Below are positions 1 through 5,381 of a DNA stretch of 5,381 nt, one piece after another. The position numbers were made by a program, and so were the translations under genes. The notes beneath the pieces are model-generated. The model searched no databases, was not told where the DNA came from, and was given only the letters and a program-made list of their open reading frames with translations. Every line of letters begins with the position of its first letter. Position 1 is the first letter of the stretch. Origin of the DNA: Planctomycetaceae bacterium (GTDB taxonomy: Bacteria; Planctomycetota; Planctomycetia; Pirellulales; Thermoguttaceae); assembly GCA_009776995.1 (NCBI GenBank), contig WRMR01000360.1, positions 1 to 5,381 of the forward strand. The letters are read 5' to 3'.

Positions 1-2
1 AA

Positions 3-8
3 CTCCTC
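3..8 (-). promoter_or_regulatory. Shine-Dalgarno sequence for the gene beyond the left edge
   Basis: On the minus strand the six bases read GAGGAG and begin five bases after the fliD stop codon. This is the strongest ribosome-binding site in the window, and no start codon follows before the edge. It implies a further minus-strand gene starting within about ten bases outside the window, probably co-transcribed with fliD. In many bacteria the gene after fliD is fliS (flagellin chaperone); that identity is inference only. Confidence 0.6.
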
Positions 9-12
9 ACTT

Positions 13-3000
13 CTAACTACTGGTGCTGGTACTGATACTTTCGATGGCCGACATGGATTTTTGCATTTGGGCCAGTGCGGTTTCCATCGCGATGAAACTC
101 TTGTACAGACGCAACCGTTTGGCGTCGAGGCGTGCCTGGAGAAATTCCTCCTGCTTGTAGGCGGCTTCGATTTTCGACTGGAGCGATTCGTACTTGTAGC
201 CAAGCGAACCGCCGGCCACGGACGTGTAACGTTCGGCCATGGCGTCATATTTGGCCGCGAAGCCGGTCTGCGTTTCCACCGGGTTGCCGTCCTTGTCGTG
301 GTCGGTGACCGTGGTTTTGATGAAAAATTCGCGGATGCCGTTCGGGTTATCCTTGTACAATTGGTCGAAGGTCTCCTCGTCGAACTCAAGCAGCCGTGTA
401 TCGGGGTCAATCTTAATGCCAAGCTGCATGAGCGATTCGACGCCGCCGGAGTTGGGAAATCGTTCGGTGAGCATACCCGTCAGGTCGCGGTACAGATTCC
501 GCGCCGTCGAATCGGTGAACAACACCCCGTAATCTTCATTCTCAGGATCGGAATAGGTTGACTCCAGCAGCACTTCGAGAAACTTGTTGATGTTCTCGAC
601 GTAAGACTTGAGACTCGTCTTGATCTCCAGACTGGAACTCTCCGTCGAAACGGTGACCGGTGTGGTGCCGCTTCCCTTGACTTCGATGTTGATGTTGGGC
701 ACCGCGTTGACAAAGATGTTCGCGCTTGAAGTCAGCATGACGCTGCTTTGGGCATTCATGTCGCCGTAAACGACCACCGCGTCGCGGGCTTCGTTCATGA
801 TGTCCTGTGTCAGGCCGAGTGCCGACAGGTCGAGCGTCAGTTTCGCCGCTTCACCGGTGCGTCCGCCGTTGACCATCAGGCGGTATGGCGTCGAGGTGCC
901 GTCGTTGAAAATGCTTGCTTCAATGCCCATCCCCATGCTGTTGAGCTTTTCAACGATGGTTGTCAGCGAGTCGTTTTCGGTCACCGCGAGATTGTAGGTC
1001 ATCGACCCGTCAATCACGTAACGGATGTTGCCGCTGCCGTAAATATTCCGCTGTTCCGCCGGTTGCAGAAAGTGCAGGTCGGCGGCCATCGTCGAATAGC
1101 TGTCACCTTCGTAAATGGCCAAGACGCCCGTTCCACCGGCGTTGTCGATGATGCGGATGCCGTCACCCGCCGGATTGATCTCGGCCACGACCGACGCGCC
1201 GCCGTTGCTCGAAATGGCACGAATCAGGTCGCCGACCGTAACAATTTCGTCCGACATGGCAATGGTGCCCCGGTTCCCACGGCTGTCAACGATAGTGATG
1301 GAACCCAGTGCATCGATGCCTTTGCCACCGTTCAGGTCGGACAGCAAGGTCTGCGCGGAAACCACTTGCAGGTTCAAATCCTGCGAAACGCGGCTCGCGT
1401 AATTTGTACTTGATGTAGAGGTCAGCTTCATTTTTGAGGCCAAATCGCCCGTGACATCCTCAAAAACGATGCTTGTGCCGTAACCGTTCGAGGTGTCCTT
1501 GATTTCCAGTCCCGTTTTGGCACTGTTCAACTGCACTTTCAGACCGATCTCTTCCTCTTCCAGTTTGCCGTTGATCAGCTTCATGTATTCATCGAGCGTC
1601 TCCAGTTTGGCCACGTCTTCGACGCTGAATGTCAAGGTTGCACTCTCGCCGGAAAGGTCTCTGACGTTGAGTTCGAGTTCCGTTGCGCTGCCCGGTGCGG
1701 TAAAGCCGATTCCCGCTCCGCCGTCGAGACTGCTCAACAGCACCGAGCCGAGACTGCTCATGATGCGTCCGCCGGAAATTTCAGCGTTGTTGGAAGTCAC
1801 TCCGGTCGCCGCCAATGACGGCACCAATCCCAAAGACACCAGCGACGATGAGCCGTTCAATGCCTTGATGCCGAATTGGGCCTTATTCGGGTTAATTGTG
1901 ATCGTTGTCCCGGGATTGTCCGGGTCATCATCGTCATAAGGTTCCTGGTAGGTCAAATCCTTCCAGACAAGCCGCTGGCCGTCGTCGGAAATGGTGATCT
2001 CGATTTTTCCCTTGAGCGCGTCATTTTGCGTGATTGTTCGTATCAGATCGCCGACGGTGATTTCGTCCTTATGATGCGCCGCTGTGTCGATGACGGCCTT
2101 TCCGTCTGCGTCATATACGGTGTTGCCGTTTTCGTCCTTTTTCAACGTCGCCGAAACATATTCCGCAAAATCAATGGCCGCCGTGGTGCCGTCAGCCAAA
2201 GTGATTTCCAAATCGGACGAAAACGAATTGCTGAGAAAACCGTTCCCGTCGTGCAATGCCGCGAGGTCGAGATTCAATCCCAGCCGGACGATTTGTGTCC
2301 CGGTGACCGATTGCTCGTCGGTATTGATTCCCACCAGTCCGAGTGACGCGGCGGTTGATCCGCCAGCCACTTCCTGCACGGTAAGTCTGCCGTCGGTTTG
2401 CCCGGAAAGATCAGTCAGCCGGATGCGGTCGCCGTCAATTTCCGCCCGAACGCTGATGTCCGTGTTGTTGTTGATCGCGTCGAGGACGTCTTTCATTGTC
2501 GTTGCGCCACGCAAATCAATCGTCGCCTTGCCGCCGCTCATATCGGTGATGCGGATTTGGCCGCGAGAAAAACCTTCGCCACCATTGAGGTGCCGCAGTT
2601 CGAAATTCGTTTCAAGATTGCGTCCGTAACGAGCCGTGATATTGCCCGTGATGCCCAAGGGTTCGGTGGCACTTTTGACGCCGGAACTGAGAATCTGGTG
2701 CGATGACGCCGTGCGGATGGGCGTAAACGTATGCGTTCCCGCCGGGGGATTGCCGTTCCGCGCAACGGCAAGCAAACTCTCGTTGCTACTCACAACATCA
2801 AGGCGACTGAAAACCGAAGCCTTCGACAGGTTCCGGATCATAAAGTTCGCCGTACTGAACAGCGAGGTCAACTGTGAGATGTAAGTCTGTTGCAACAAAA
2901 ACTTTTCGTTGCGCGCTTGCAGATTTTTGAGCGTACCGGATTCAAGTGCGATCAGTTTATCGACCGTCCCTTGAATATCCATGCCGGAAATCAAACCAAT

Positions 3001-3021
3001 ACCGAGTTGTAAACTGCCCAT
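13..3021 (-). CDS. fliD: Flagellar hook-associated protein 2 (FliD, filament cap), expanded form
   Basis: FliD forms the cap at the tip of the flagellum, outside the cell, where it directs flagellin subunits to fold into the filament. The 1002-residue protein has the family's two ends. Residues 1-90 carry the FliD N-domain: LGIGLISGMDIQGTVDKL, then a helical coiled-coil region, then the SSNESLLAVA/PAGTHTF pattern. The C-domain starts near residue 745 (ARDAVVVYG, SSANIF) and ends in a coiled coil at about 940-997 (LQSKIEAAYKQEEFLQARLD, then KSFIAMETALAQMQ). Residues 135-651 hold four flagellin-hook IN-type modules. Residues 664-737 (YVIDGSMTYN, VEKLNSMGMGIEASI, YRLMVNG) resemble the ordinary FliD middle domain. 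E. coli FliD is about 468 residues, so this one is roughly twice as long. No signal peptide is seen, as expected for type III flagellar export. I chose the ATG at 3021 because the FliD homology starts right there; an in-frame ATG at 3090 would add 23 unrelated residues. Identity is firm; the exact start is likely. Confidence 0.95.
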   Translation of the reverse strand: MGSLQLGIGLISGMDIQGTVDKLIALESGTLKNLQARNEKFLLQQTYISQLTSLFSTANFMIRNLSKASVFSRLDVVSSNESLLAVARNGNPPAGTHTFTPIRTASSHQILSSGVKSATEPLGITGNITARYGRNLETNFELRHLNGGEGFSRGQIRITDMSGGKATIDLRGATTMKDVLDAINNNTDISVRAEIDGDRIRLTDLSGQTDGRLTVQEVAGGSTAASLGLVGINTDEQSVTGTQIVRLGLNLDLAALHDGNGFLSNSFSSDLEITLADGTTAAIDFAEYVSATLKKDENGNTVYDADGKAVIDTAAHHKDEITVGDLIRTITQNDALKGKIEITISDDGQRLVWKDLTYQEPYDDDDPDNPGTTITINPNKAQFGIKALNGSSSLVSLGLVPSLAATGVTSNNAEISGGRIMSSLGSVLLSSLDGGAGIGFTAPGSATELELNVRDLSGESATLTFSVEDVAKLETLDEYMKLINGKLEEEEIGLKVQLNSAKTGLEIKDTSNGYGTSIVFEDVTGDLASKMKLTSTSSTNYASRVSQDLNLQVVSAQTLLSDLNGGKGIDALGSITIVDSRGNRGTIAMSDEIVTVGDLIRAISSNGGASVVAEINPAGDGIRIIDNAGGTGVLAIYEGDSYSTMAADLHFLQPAEQRNIYGSGNIRYVIDGSMTYNLAVTENDSLTTIVEKLNSMGMGIEASIFNDGTSTPYRLMVNGGRTGEAAKLTLDLSALGLTQDIMNEARDAVVVYGDMNAQSSVMLTSSANIFVNAVPNINIEVKGSGTTPVTVSTESSSLEIKTSLKSYVENINKFLEVLLESTYSDPENEDYGVLFTDSTARNLYRDLTGMLTERFPNSGGVESLMQLGIKIDPDTRLLEFDEETFDQLYKDNPNGIREFFIKTTVTDHDKDGNPVETQTGFAAKYDAMAERYTSVAGGSLGYKYESLQSKIEAAYKQEEFLQARLDAKRLRLYKSFIAMETALAQMQKSMSAIESISTSTSS
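1069..2619 (-). repeat. Four diverged flagellin-hook IN-type modules inside fliD
   Basis: Four modules can be aligned by eye in the protein. They lie at 2329-2619 (module 1), 1822-2268 (module 2), 1423-1743 (module 3) and 1069-1350 (module 4). Each opens with a short leucine/glycine motif: LRHLNGGEGF, LAALHDGNGF, LLSSLDGGAG and LLSDLNGGKG. Each continues with a strand (I-x-I-x-D), a helix with a D-x-(L/I)-x-x-I-N type motif, and a closing I-x-(L/I)-x-D strand. Modules 2 and 4 share VGDLIR-(T/A)-I. Modules 1 and 2 both end in SLGLV. The copies differ widely in protein sequence, so the duplications look old. Module 2 carries two insertions, one with DENGNTVYDADGKAV and one with a run of four aspartates. 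The module type is recognised from the Flagellin_IN pattern and was not computed. Confidence 0.75.
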
Positions 3022-3029
3022 AATATTTT

Positions 3030-3037
3030 CGCCTTTT
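3030..3037 (-). promoter_or_regulatory. Weak ribosome-binding site of fliD
   Basis: The minus strand reads AAAAGGCG, followed by eight bases and then the ATG at 3021. The match to AGGAGG is partial, with AAGG lying ten bases before the start. Its position supports the ATG at 3021 over the upstream ATG at 3090. Confidence 0.4.
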
Positions 3038-3095
3038 CCGGCTGACTGCGATTTCGACAAGTGTGACTGTAACAGTGTACAGAATATCATTTGTC

Positions 3096-3123
3096 TTATC
3101 GTCTTTTGTCCGGCGTTTCTTGA
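3096..3123 (-). promoter_or_regulatory. Candidate sigma-28 (FliA-type) flagellar promoter for fliD
   Basis: On the minus strand TCAAGAAA (3116-3123) is followed after 12 bases by GACGATAA (3096-3103). The enteric sigma-28 consensus is TAAAGTTT, 11 bases, GCCGATAA. The -10 matches at seven of eight positions. The -35 core TAAAG matches at four of five, and the spacer is one base long. A start point just downstream would leave a leader of about 65-70 bases before the fliD ATG. The placement in front of a flagellar gene is what makes it credible. Whether this lineage uses the enteric-type consensus is inference. Confidence 0.4.
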
Positions 3124-3205
3124 TTTTCAAGAGAAAACATGCGGTTTGCGCAAGATTTCATGCTTTACCCGAAAAAAATAGCTTATTTTCTGCATGATGA
3201 TAGAA

Positions 3206-3229
3206 ATTTTGTGATATTTGACACAAAAT
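3206..3229. promoter_or_regulatory. 8-bp-arm inverted repeat: CRP/FNR-like operator or weak thiL terminator
   Basis: ATTTTGTG (3206-3213) and CACAAAAT (3222-3229) are perfect inverted arms around eight bases. It starts four bases beyond the thiL stop codon on the minus strand. As RNA it would be an AT-rich hairpin with no good U-tract after it, so it is a poor intrinsic terminator. As DNA the plus strand reads TGTGA, six bases, ACACA. That is one mismatch from the CRP-type site TGTGA-N6-TCACA. The site lies about 83 bases upstream of the -35 of the candidate fliD promoter, in a range where an activator could act. The sequence alone does not decide between the two readings. Confidence 0.4.
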
Positions 3230-3233
3230 CAGG

Positions 3234-4169
3234 TCAATGCACAAATCCCTGTGGCGATATTTGACGTGAGACGCCATTGTGATCACGAAGCCATTGCCCC
3301 GGTTCGGCGACGAATACCCCGATGTCGGTCAGCGGCACACCCATCGTCGGCATGAGCGGCTGGGTTGCGAGCAACCGTTCGGCTTCTTCCGGCGGCACGG
3401 CCAGCAACAACTCGAAATCTTCGCCGTCGTACAAAGCATGTTCCAGCGGCGACTTGGTGCCCTGTGTTTCGCTTTGTTGCTCAACCAACTGTTTTGCGTC
3501 GTCGGAAATCGGGACATGGTGTGCGTCAATGATCGCTCCCACCTTGCTCTCGGCGGCAAGTCGTGCCAGGTCAAGCGAAAGTCCGTCGCTGACATCGATG
3601 GCCGCGTTGATCCGGTGATGCCCGTTAAGGTACAACGCCTCGTTGATACGCGGCTCGAAAAGGAATTGACGCCGCAAAATACTGCCGCCAAGTGTGCCCG
3701 TGACAAGAATACGGTCGCCGGGTTTTGCGCCGCTGCGTTTGAACGGACCGTGTTCCGTGACGCGGCCGATGGCCATGACCGAAATGACCAGTCCGCCGTC
3801 CCAGGTGTTGGTGTCCCCGCCAATCAGCGCGACGTTGTACTTTTGCAAAAGCGGCGTCATGCCTTCCAGTAGTTGCGGGGCAAGCGTTTTCGCACACTCT
3901 TTCGGTAATGCCACAGCGACGAGTGCCGCAACCGGTTGCGCCGCCATCGCGGCCAAGTCGCTCAAATTGACGGCCAACGCTTTGCGGCCAATCCATTGCG
4001 GCGCGACCTCGTCCAGCAGAAAATCGACGCCCTCGGTGAGCAAATCGACCGTCAGCACTGTCTCCAACCGCCGCGTGTCAAGAATCGCCGCGTCGTCCCC
4101 AATGCCAAGCCGCACCAGTTCGTTGGTTGGCACACCCTGTCGCAATTGTTCGATAAACTCAAGTTCCAT
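3234..4169 (-). CDS. thiL: Thiamine-monophosphate kinase (ThiL)
   Basis: ThiL transfers phosphate from ATP to thiamine monophosphate, giving thiamine diphosphate, the active cofactor; it works in the cytoplasm (EC 2.7.4.16). The 311 residues are a normal family length. The motifs are all present and in order: LGIGDDAAIL (21-30, nucleotide and metal-binding aspartates D25 and D26), D42 with TEGVDF (45-50), GRKALAVNLSDLAAM (61-75), GGDTN (117-121), AIDVSDGLSLDLARLA (190-205) and YDGEDFELLL (247-256). No key residue appears missing, so the enzyme should be active. I chose the ATG at 4169 because MELEFIEQLRQ starts directly before the first family motif. The open frame runs on to 4256, but those 29 extra codons are encoded partly by a non-coding dispersed repeat. 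No convincing Shine-Dalgarno precedes the ATG. No other thiamine gene is in view, so thiL stands apart from any thi operon here. Confidence 0.95.
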   Translation of the reverse strand: MELEFIEQLRQGVPTNELVRLGIGDDAAILDTRRLETVLTVDLLTEGVDFLLDEVAPQWIGRKALAVNLSDLAAMAAQPVAALVAVALPKECAKTLAPQLLEGMTPLLQKYNVALIGGDTNTWDGGLVISVMAIGRVTEHGPFKRSGAKPGDRILVTGTLGGSILRRQFLFEPRINEALYLNGHHRINAAIDVSDGLSLDLARLAAESKVGAIIDAHHVPISDDAKQLVEQQSETQGTKSPLEHALYDGEDFELLLAVPPEEAERLLATQPLMPTMGVPLTDIGVFVAEPGQWLRDHNGVSRQISPQGFVH

Positions 4170-4190
4170 GTTGTGGTCAGTATTATTTCG

Positions 4191-4222
4191 TTTTTCGCAA
4201 AGACCGCTGAGATCGCGGAGAT
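4191..4222 (-). repeat. Short 9-bp-periodic dispersed repeat, copy A
   Basis: Read on the minus strand, three back-to-back 9-mers at 4214-4222, 4205-4213 and 4196-4204 fit the consensus RTCTYHGCG, and AAAAA follows at 4191-4195. The element resembles a degenerate repeat seen between genes in many unrelated bacteria (plus-strand style: CGCAGAGA-type units with a period of nine). It lies in the gap before thiL, ending 21 bases from the thiL start. A related copy in the opposite orientation lies at 5231-5255. Its role is unknown. The periodicity is seen directly; the link to the wider repeat family is from memory. Confidence 0.6.
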
Positions 4223-4270
4223 GTCCGTTCACCGCGCCATGTGTGCAGTGCATCAAAACGCGTGTGGTAA

Positions 4271-5110
4271 CTACGCCAGTGGATCAATCACCGTGTAACC
4301 GAAATCGTGCCAGCAAAGAAACCGACCATTACCAAGGCCAGTAATCCAACCAGAAACCGGCCCCGAAAGTTCTTCTACATCATTGGTTTGTCGATCCCAC
4401 CAGAAAAACTTTTCACTATCAGGTTCGGGACGATAGGTATCCGGTTGATAAAAAATGATTTCATTTTCACCAATGGGCGAAAGAGCGGTCGCAAAATGTA
4501 CTCGTTCTGGAATCGCCGAGAAACTCAAATTGAAGTCATCAAGTCGCAGTTCGGTCAGTTGAGACTTAAAATAATGTGAGAAAAACAGAATGGAGTCCGT
4601 TCCATTTTTGCATAGGGGCAAGCGATCAATAATCAAGGCATTTTCGGAAATGTCGCCTTTGTCGATCAGATCGTTAAATCCCCAAAGTTGTTTCCCGTCG
4701 TGGGAAAAGACAGCCACCCCGCTACCACTCGGTGGCTTACTTCCAATAATTCCTACTTCGTGATACATGATGGCAATTCTGTTTCTGTCTGGAAAAATCA
4801 AAATATCTTCGATGGCGTCACCGAGAAAAAAACAATTGAGTTCTTGCCCGTCAAGATCGAAAACACGTCCGTTGTTCTCACCTCTTGTCCTGGCATTTAC
4901 AACGAGAAAACGGTTGGGGTCCAACCGCCGGATCATTGGGTAACGAAATTCCAAAGGTGGCCGATGACGCACACGTTTCAGCATTGCTTTGAAATCATGC
5001 GCAATTACAAGGCCGGTTTCCGTCAAGGCGATAAACTGCCCGTTCCCGTCAGCGTCAAGAGTCTTGATTTTGTCCCCGTTGATTTCAAATGTAAAATCGG
5101 TTTGTTGCAT
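4271..5110 (-). CDS. Hypothetical protein, beta-propeller-like, low G+C
   Basis: I cannot assign a function. The 279-residue product has no signal peptide or membrane segment, so it is probably cytoplasmic. About six strand-turn-strand units recur at roughly 24-38, 66-88, 109-140, 172-190, 215-240 and 261-276, with turns such as DLDGQE, SHDGKQ and GNGRF. This suggests a beta-propeller or related all-beta fold. The centre (FLGDAIEDILIFPDR, then IMYHEVGIIG, then GVAVFSHDGKQLWGFND) recalls an uncharacterised bacterial family with a GDxIEDV...Y.DEG...G...F...G pattern, from memory. There is no sign of catalytic residues. G+C is about 42% in six sampled 60-base lines, against about 58% in thiL and fliD, which suggests acquisition from elsewhere. 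I chose the ATG at 5110 because a strong promoter at 5150-5158 would start transcription downstream of the alternative ATGs at 5161 and 5191. No Shine-Dalgarno is evident. Gene reality is well supported; fold is moderate; function is unknown. Confidence 0.8.
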   Translation of the reverse strand: MQQTDFTFEINGDKIKTLDADGNGQFIALTETGLVIAHDFKAMLKRVRHRPPLEFRYPMIRRLDPNRFLVVNARTRGENNGRVFDLDGQELNCFFLGDAIEDILIFPDRNRIAIMYHEVGIIGSKPPSGSGVAVFSHDGKQLWGFNDLIDKGDISENALIIDRLPLCKNGTDSILFFSHYFKSQLTELRLDDFNLSFSAIPERVHFATALSPIGENEIIFYQPDTYRPEPDSEKFFWWDRQTNDVEELSGPVSGWITGLGNGRFLCWHDFGYTVIDPLA

Positions 5111-5149
5111 AGGGTCTGGTCCGTTTTTACTAAGGTTGAATTGTTCATG

Positions 5150-5158
5150 ATTATACCA
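5150..5158 (-). promoter_or_regulatory. Extended -10 promoter of the orphan gene
   Basis: The minus strand reads TGGTATAAT, which is a perfect TATAAT box preceded by the TG-N extension of vegetative sigma-factor promoters. No good -35 lies 16-18 bases upstream; TTGTTC (5169-5174) is too close at 13 bases. Extended -10 promoters often work without one. Transcription would start near 5142-5144, giving a leader of about 32-34 bases before the ATG at 5110. Confidence 0.55.
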
Positions 5159-5205
5159 CATGGTTTGAGAACAATTAGGCGATCTTGTCATAACCGTCCC
5201 GCCTT

Positions 5206-5224
5206 CCCGGTTCCAGGAACCGGG
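5206..5224. repeat. Perfect 19-bp palindrome between the nuclease and orphan genes
   Basis: CCCGGTTCC and GGAACCGGG are perfect 9-base arms around a single central base. As RNA this gives a GC-rich 8-bp stem with a three-base loop, starting about 70 bases after the nuclease stop codon. No T-tract follows in either direction, so it is not a standard intrinsic terminator. It could be an operator for a dimeric regulator of the orphan gene (48 bases upstream of the -10 box), a Rho-type 3' end structure, or part of a mobile repeat together with the adjacent element at 5231-5255. Confidence 0.5.
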
Positions 5225-5230
5225 CTAAAC

Positions 5231-5255
5231 ATCTTTGTGGTCTCGCGGTGAAAAA
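5231..5255 (+). repeat. Short 9-bp-periodic dispersed repeat, copy B (inverted)
   Basis: The plus strand reads ATCTTTGTG (5231-5239), GTCTCGCG (5240-5247) and GTGAAAAA (5248-5255). The first unit differs from the copy A consensus RTCTYHGCG at one base, and the second lacks one base. Both copies end in an A-run of five. Copy B points the opposite way from copy A, so the two bracket the orphan gene as an inverted pair. It is more degenerate than copy A, so the match is less certain. Confidence 0.4.
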
Positions 5256-5294
5256 TGACTGCAAATTTCCTTTGGCGATGCGCACGAAAAGCGA

Positions 5295-5381
5295 TTAATC
5301 CAGACGGGCGATCTCGTCCAAAGAAAGTCCTGTGGTTTTGGCAATCAATATGGGATCGAGCCCTTCTTTTTTCAGATTTCG
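5295..5381 (-). CDS. Rpn-family recombination-promoting nuclease/putative transposase, C-terminal fragment
   Basis: Only the last 28 codons and the TAA stop are inside the window. The rest lies beyond the right edge, so the gene is cut by the window and not shown to be broken. The tail contains LKKEGLDPILIAKTTGLSLD, followed by EIARLD. This pattern (a helix with L-x-x-x-G, then IA-x-x-TGLS-x-x-EI-x-x-L) is typical of the C-terminus of Rpn/PD-(D/E)XK putative transposases. Those proteins are DNA endonucleases that promote RecA-independent recombination and often occur in many copies per genome. The nuclease core is not visible, so activity cannot be judged. A similar short helical tail occurs in some other proteins, so the family call is likely but not certain. 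Confidence 0.65.
   Translation of the reverse strand, partial: RNLKKEGLDPILIAKTTGLSLDEIARLD

Noticed and set aside
748..1413. A 221-codon open frame on the plus strand, with several others opposite fliD
   Set aside because: It lies wholly opposite well-supported fliD codons, its translation has no recognisable motif, and it has the composition of an antisense shadow of a high-G+C gene.
3022..3090. N-terminal extension of FliD to the ATG at 3090
   Set aside because: The extra 23 residues have no FliD similarity, and the family start motif begins right after the ATG at 3021. A start at 3090 would also leave almost no leader after the candidate promoter.
3141..3168. TAAAGCAT on the minus strand as the -35 of a second sigma-28 promoter
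   Set aside because: At the correct spacing the -10 position reads CAAACCGC, which does not resemble GCCGATAA.
3172..3189. AAAATA-GCT-TATTTT hairpin followed by T's on the minus strand, as a thiL terminator
   Set aside because: The stem is six A-T pairs only and would be too weak to terminate reliably. It is more likely just AT-rich spacer.
4170..4256. N-terminal extension of ThiL to the ATG at 4256
   Set aside because: The extension is encoded partly by the 9-bp-periodic repeat and has no resemblance to ThiL, whose family start fits the ATG at 4169.
3694..4344. A 216-codon open frame on the plus strand opposite thiL
   Set aside because: It is a serine-rich shadow of thiL with no domain pattern, and it runs across the intergenic repeat into the end of the orphan gene.
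4688..5251. A 187-codon open frame on the plus strand opposite the orphan gene
   Set aside because: The minus-strand frame has a fitting promoter, a coherent strand-turn pattern and the same direction as its neighbours. The plus-strand frame has no such support.
1..5381. CRISPR array, tRNA, rRNA or riboswitch (for example a TPP riboswitch before thiL)
   Set aside because: No regular spacer-repeat array, tRNA-like cloverleaf or THI-box pattern was seen. The 101-bp gap before thiL is too short and lacks the conserved TPP elements.

Overview
The window comes from a flagellated bacterium and fits best a member of the Planctomycetes, possibly a Pirellulales-type lineage. That placement rests on three things: the very long FliD, the sequence style of ThiL (the stretch around its AIDVSDGLSLDLARLA motif looks planctomycete-like to me), and the C-terminal tail of an Rpn-family nuclease/transposase. 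It is pattern memory, not a database result. All four genes read on the minus strand, so transcription runs from high to low coordinates.

Layout in transcription order. (1) 5295-5381: the last 28 codons of an Rpn/PD-(D/E)XK-type recombination-promoting nuclease, cut by the window edge. (2) 5111-5294: a short gap holding a perfect 19-bp palindrome, a degenerate 9-bp-periodic repeat and an extended -10 promoter. (3) 4271-5110: an orphan 279-residue cytoplasmic protein that looks like a beta-propeller. (4) 4170-4270: a gap carrying a second copy of the 9-bp-periodic repeat, inverted relative to the first. (5) 3234-4169: thiL, a complete thiamine-monophosphate kinase. (6) 3022-3233: a 212-bp gap with an 8-bp-arm inverted repeat and a sigma-28-like promoter. 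(7) 13-3021: fliD, the flagellar filament cap, enlarged to 1002 residues by four flagellin-hook IN-type modules. A strong Shine-Dalgarno sequence lies just after the fliD stop, so another gene starts just beyond the left edge (fliS is the usual partner).

The genes do not form one pathway. thiL is housekeeping (last step of thiamine diphosphate synthesis), fliD belongs to flagellar assembly and appears to have its own flagellar promoter, and the orphan gene looks like an insertion. The orphan is clearly lower in G+C than its neighbours (about 42% in sampled lines against about 58% for thiL and fliD, hand counts). It has its own promoter, lies between inverted copies of a dispersed repeat, and sits next to a mobile-type nuclease gene. 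The points most worth a second look are this possible acquired cassette and the modular expansion of FliD.
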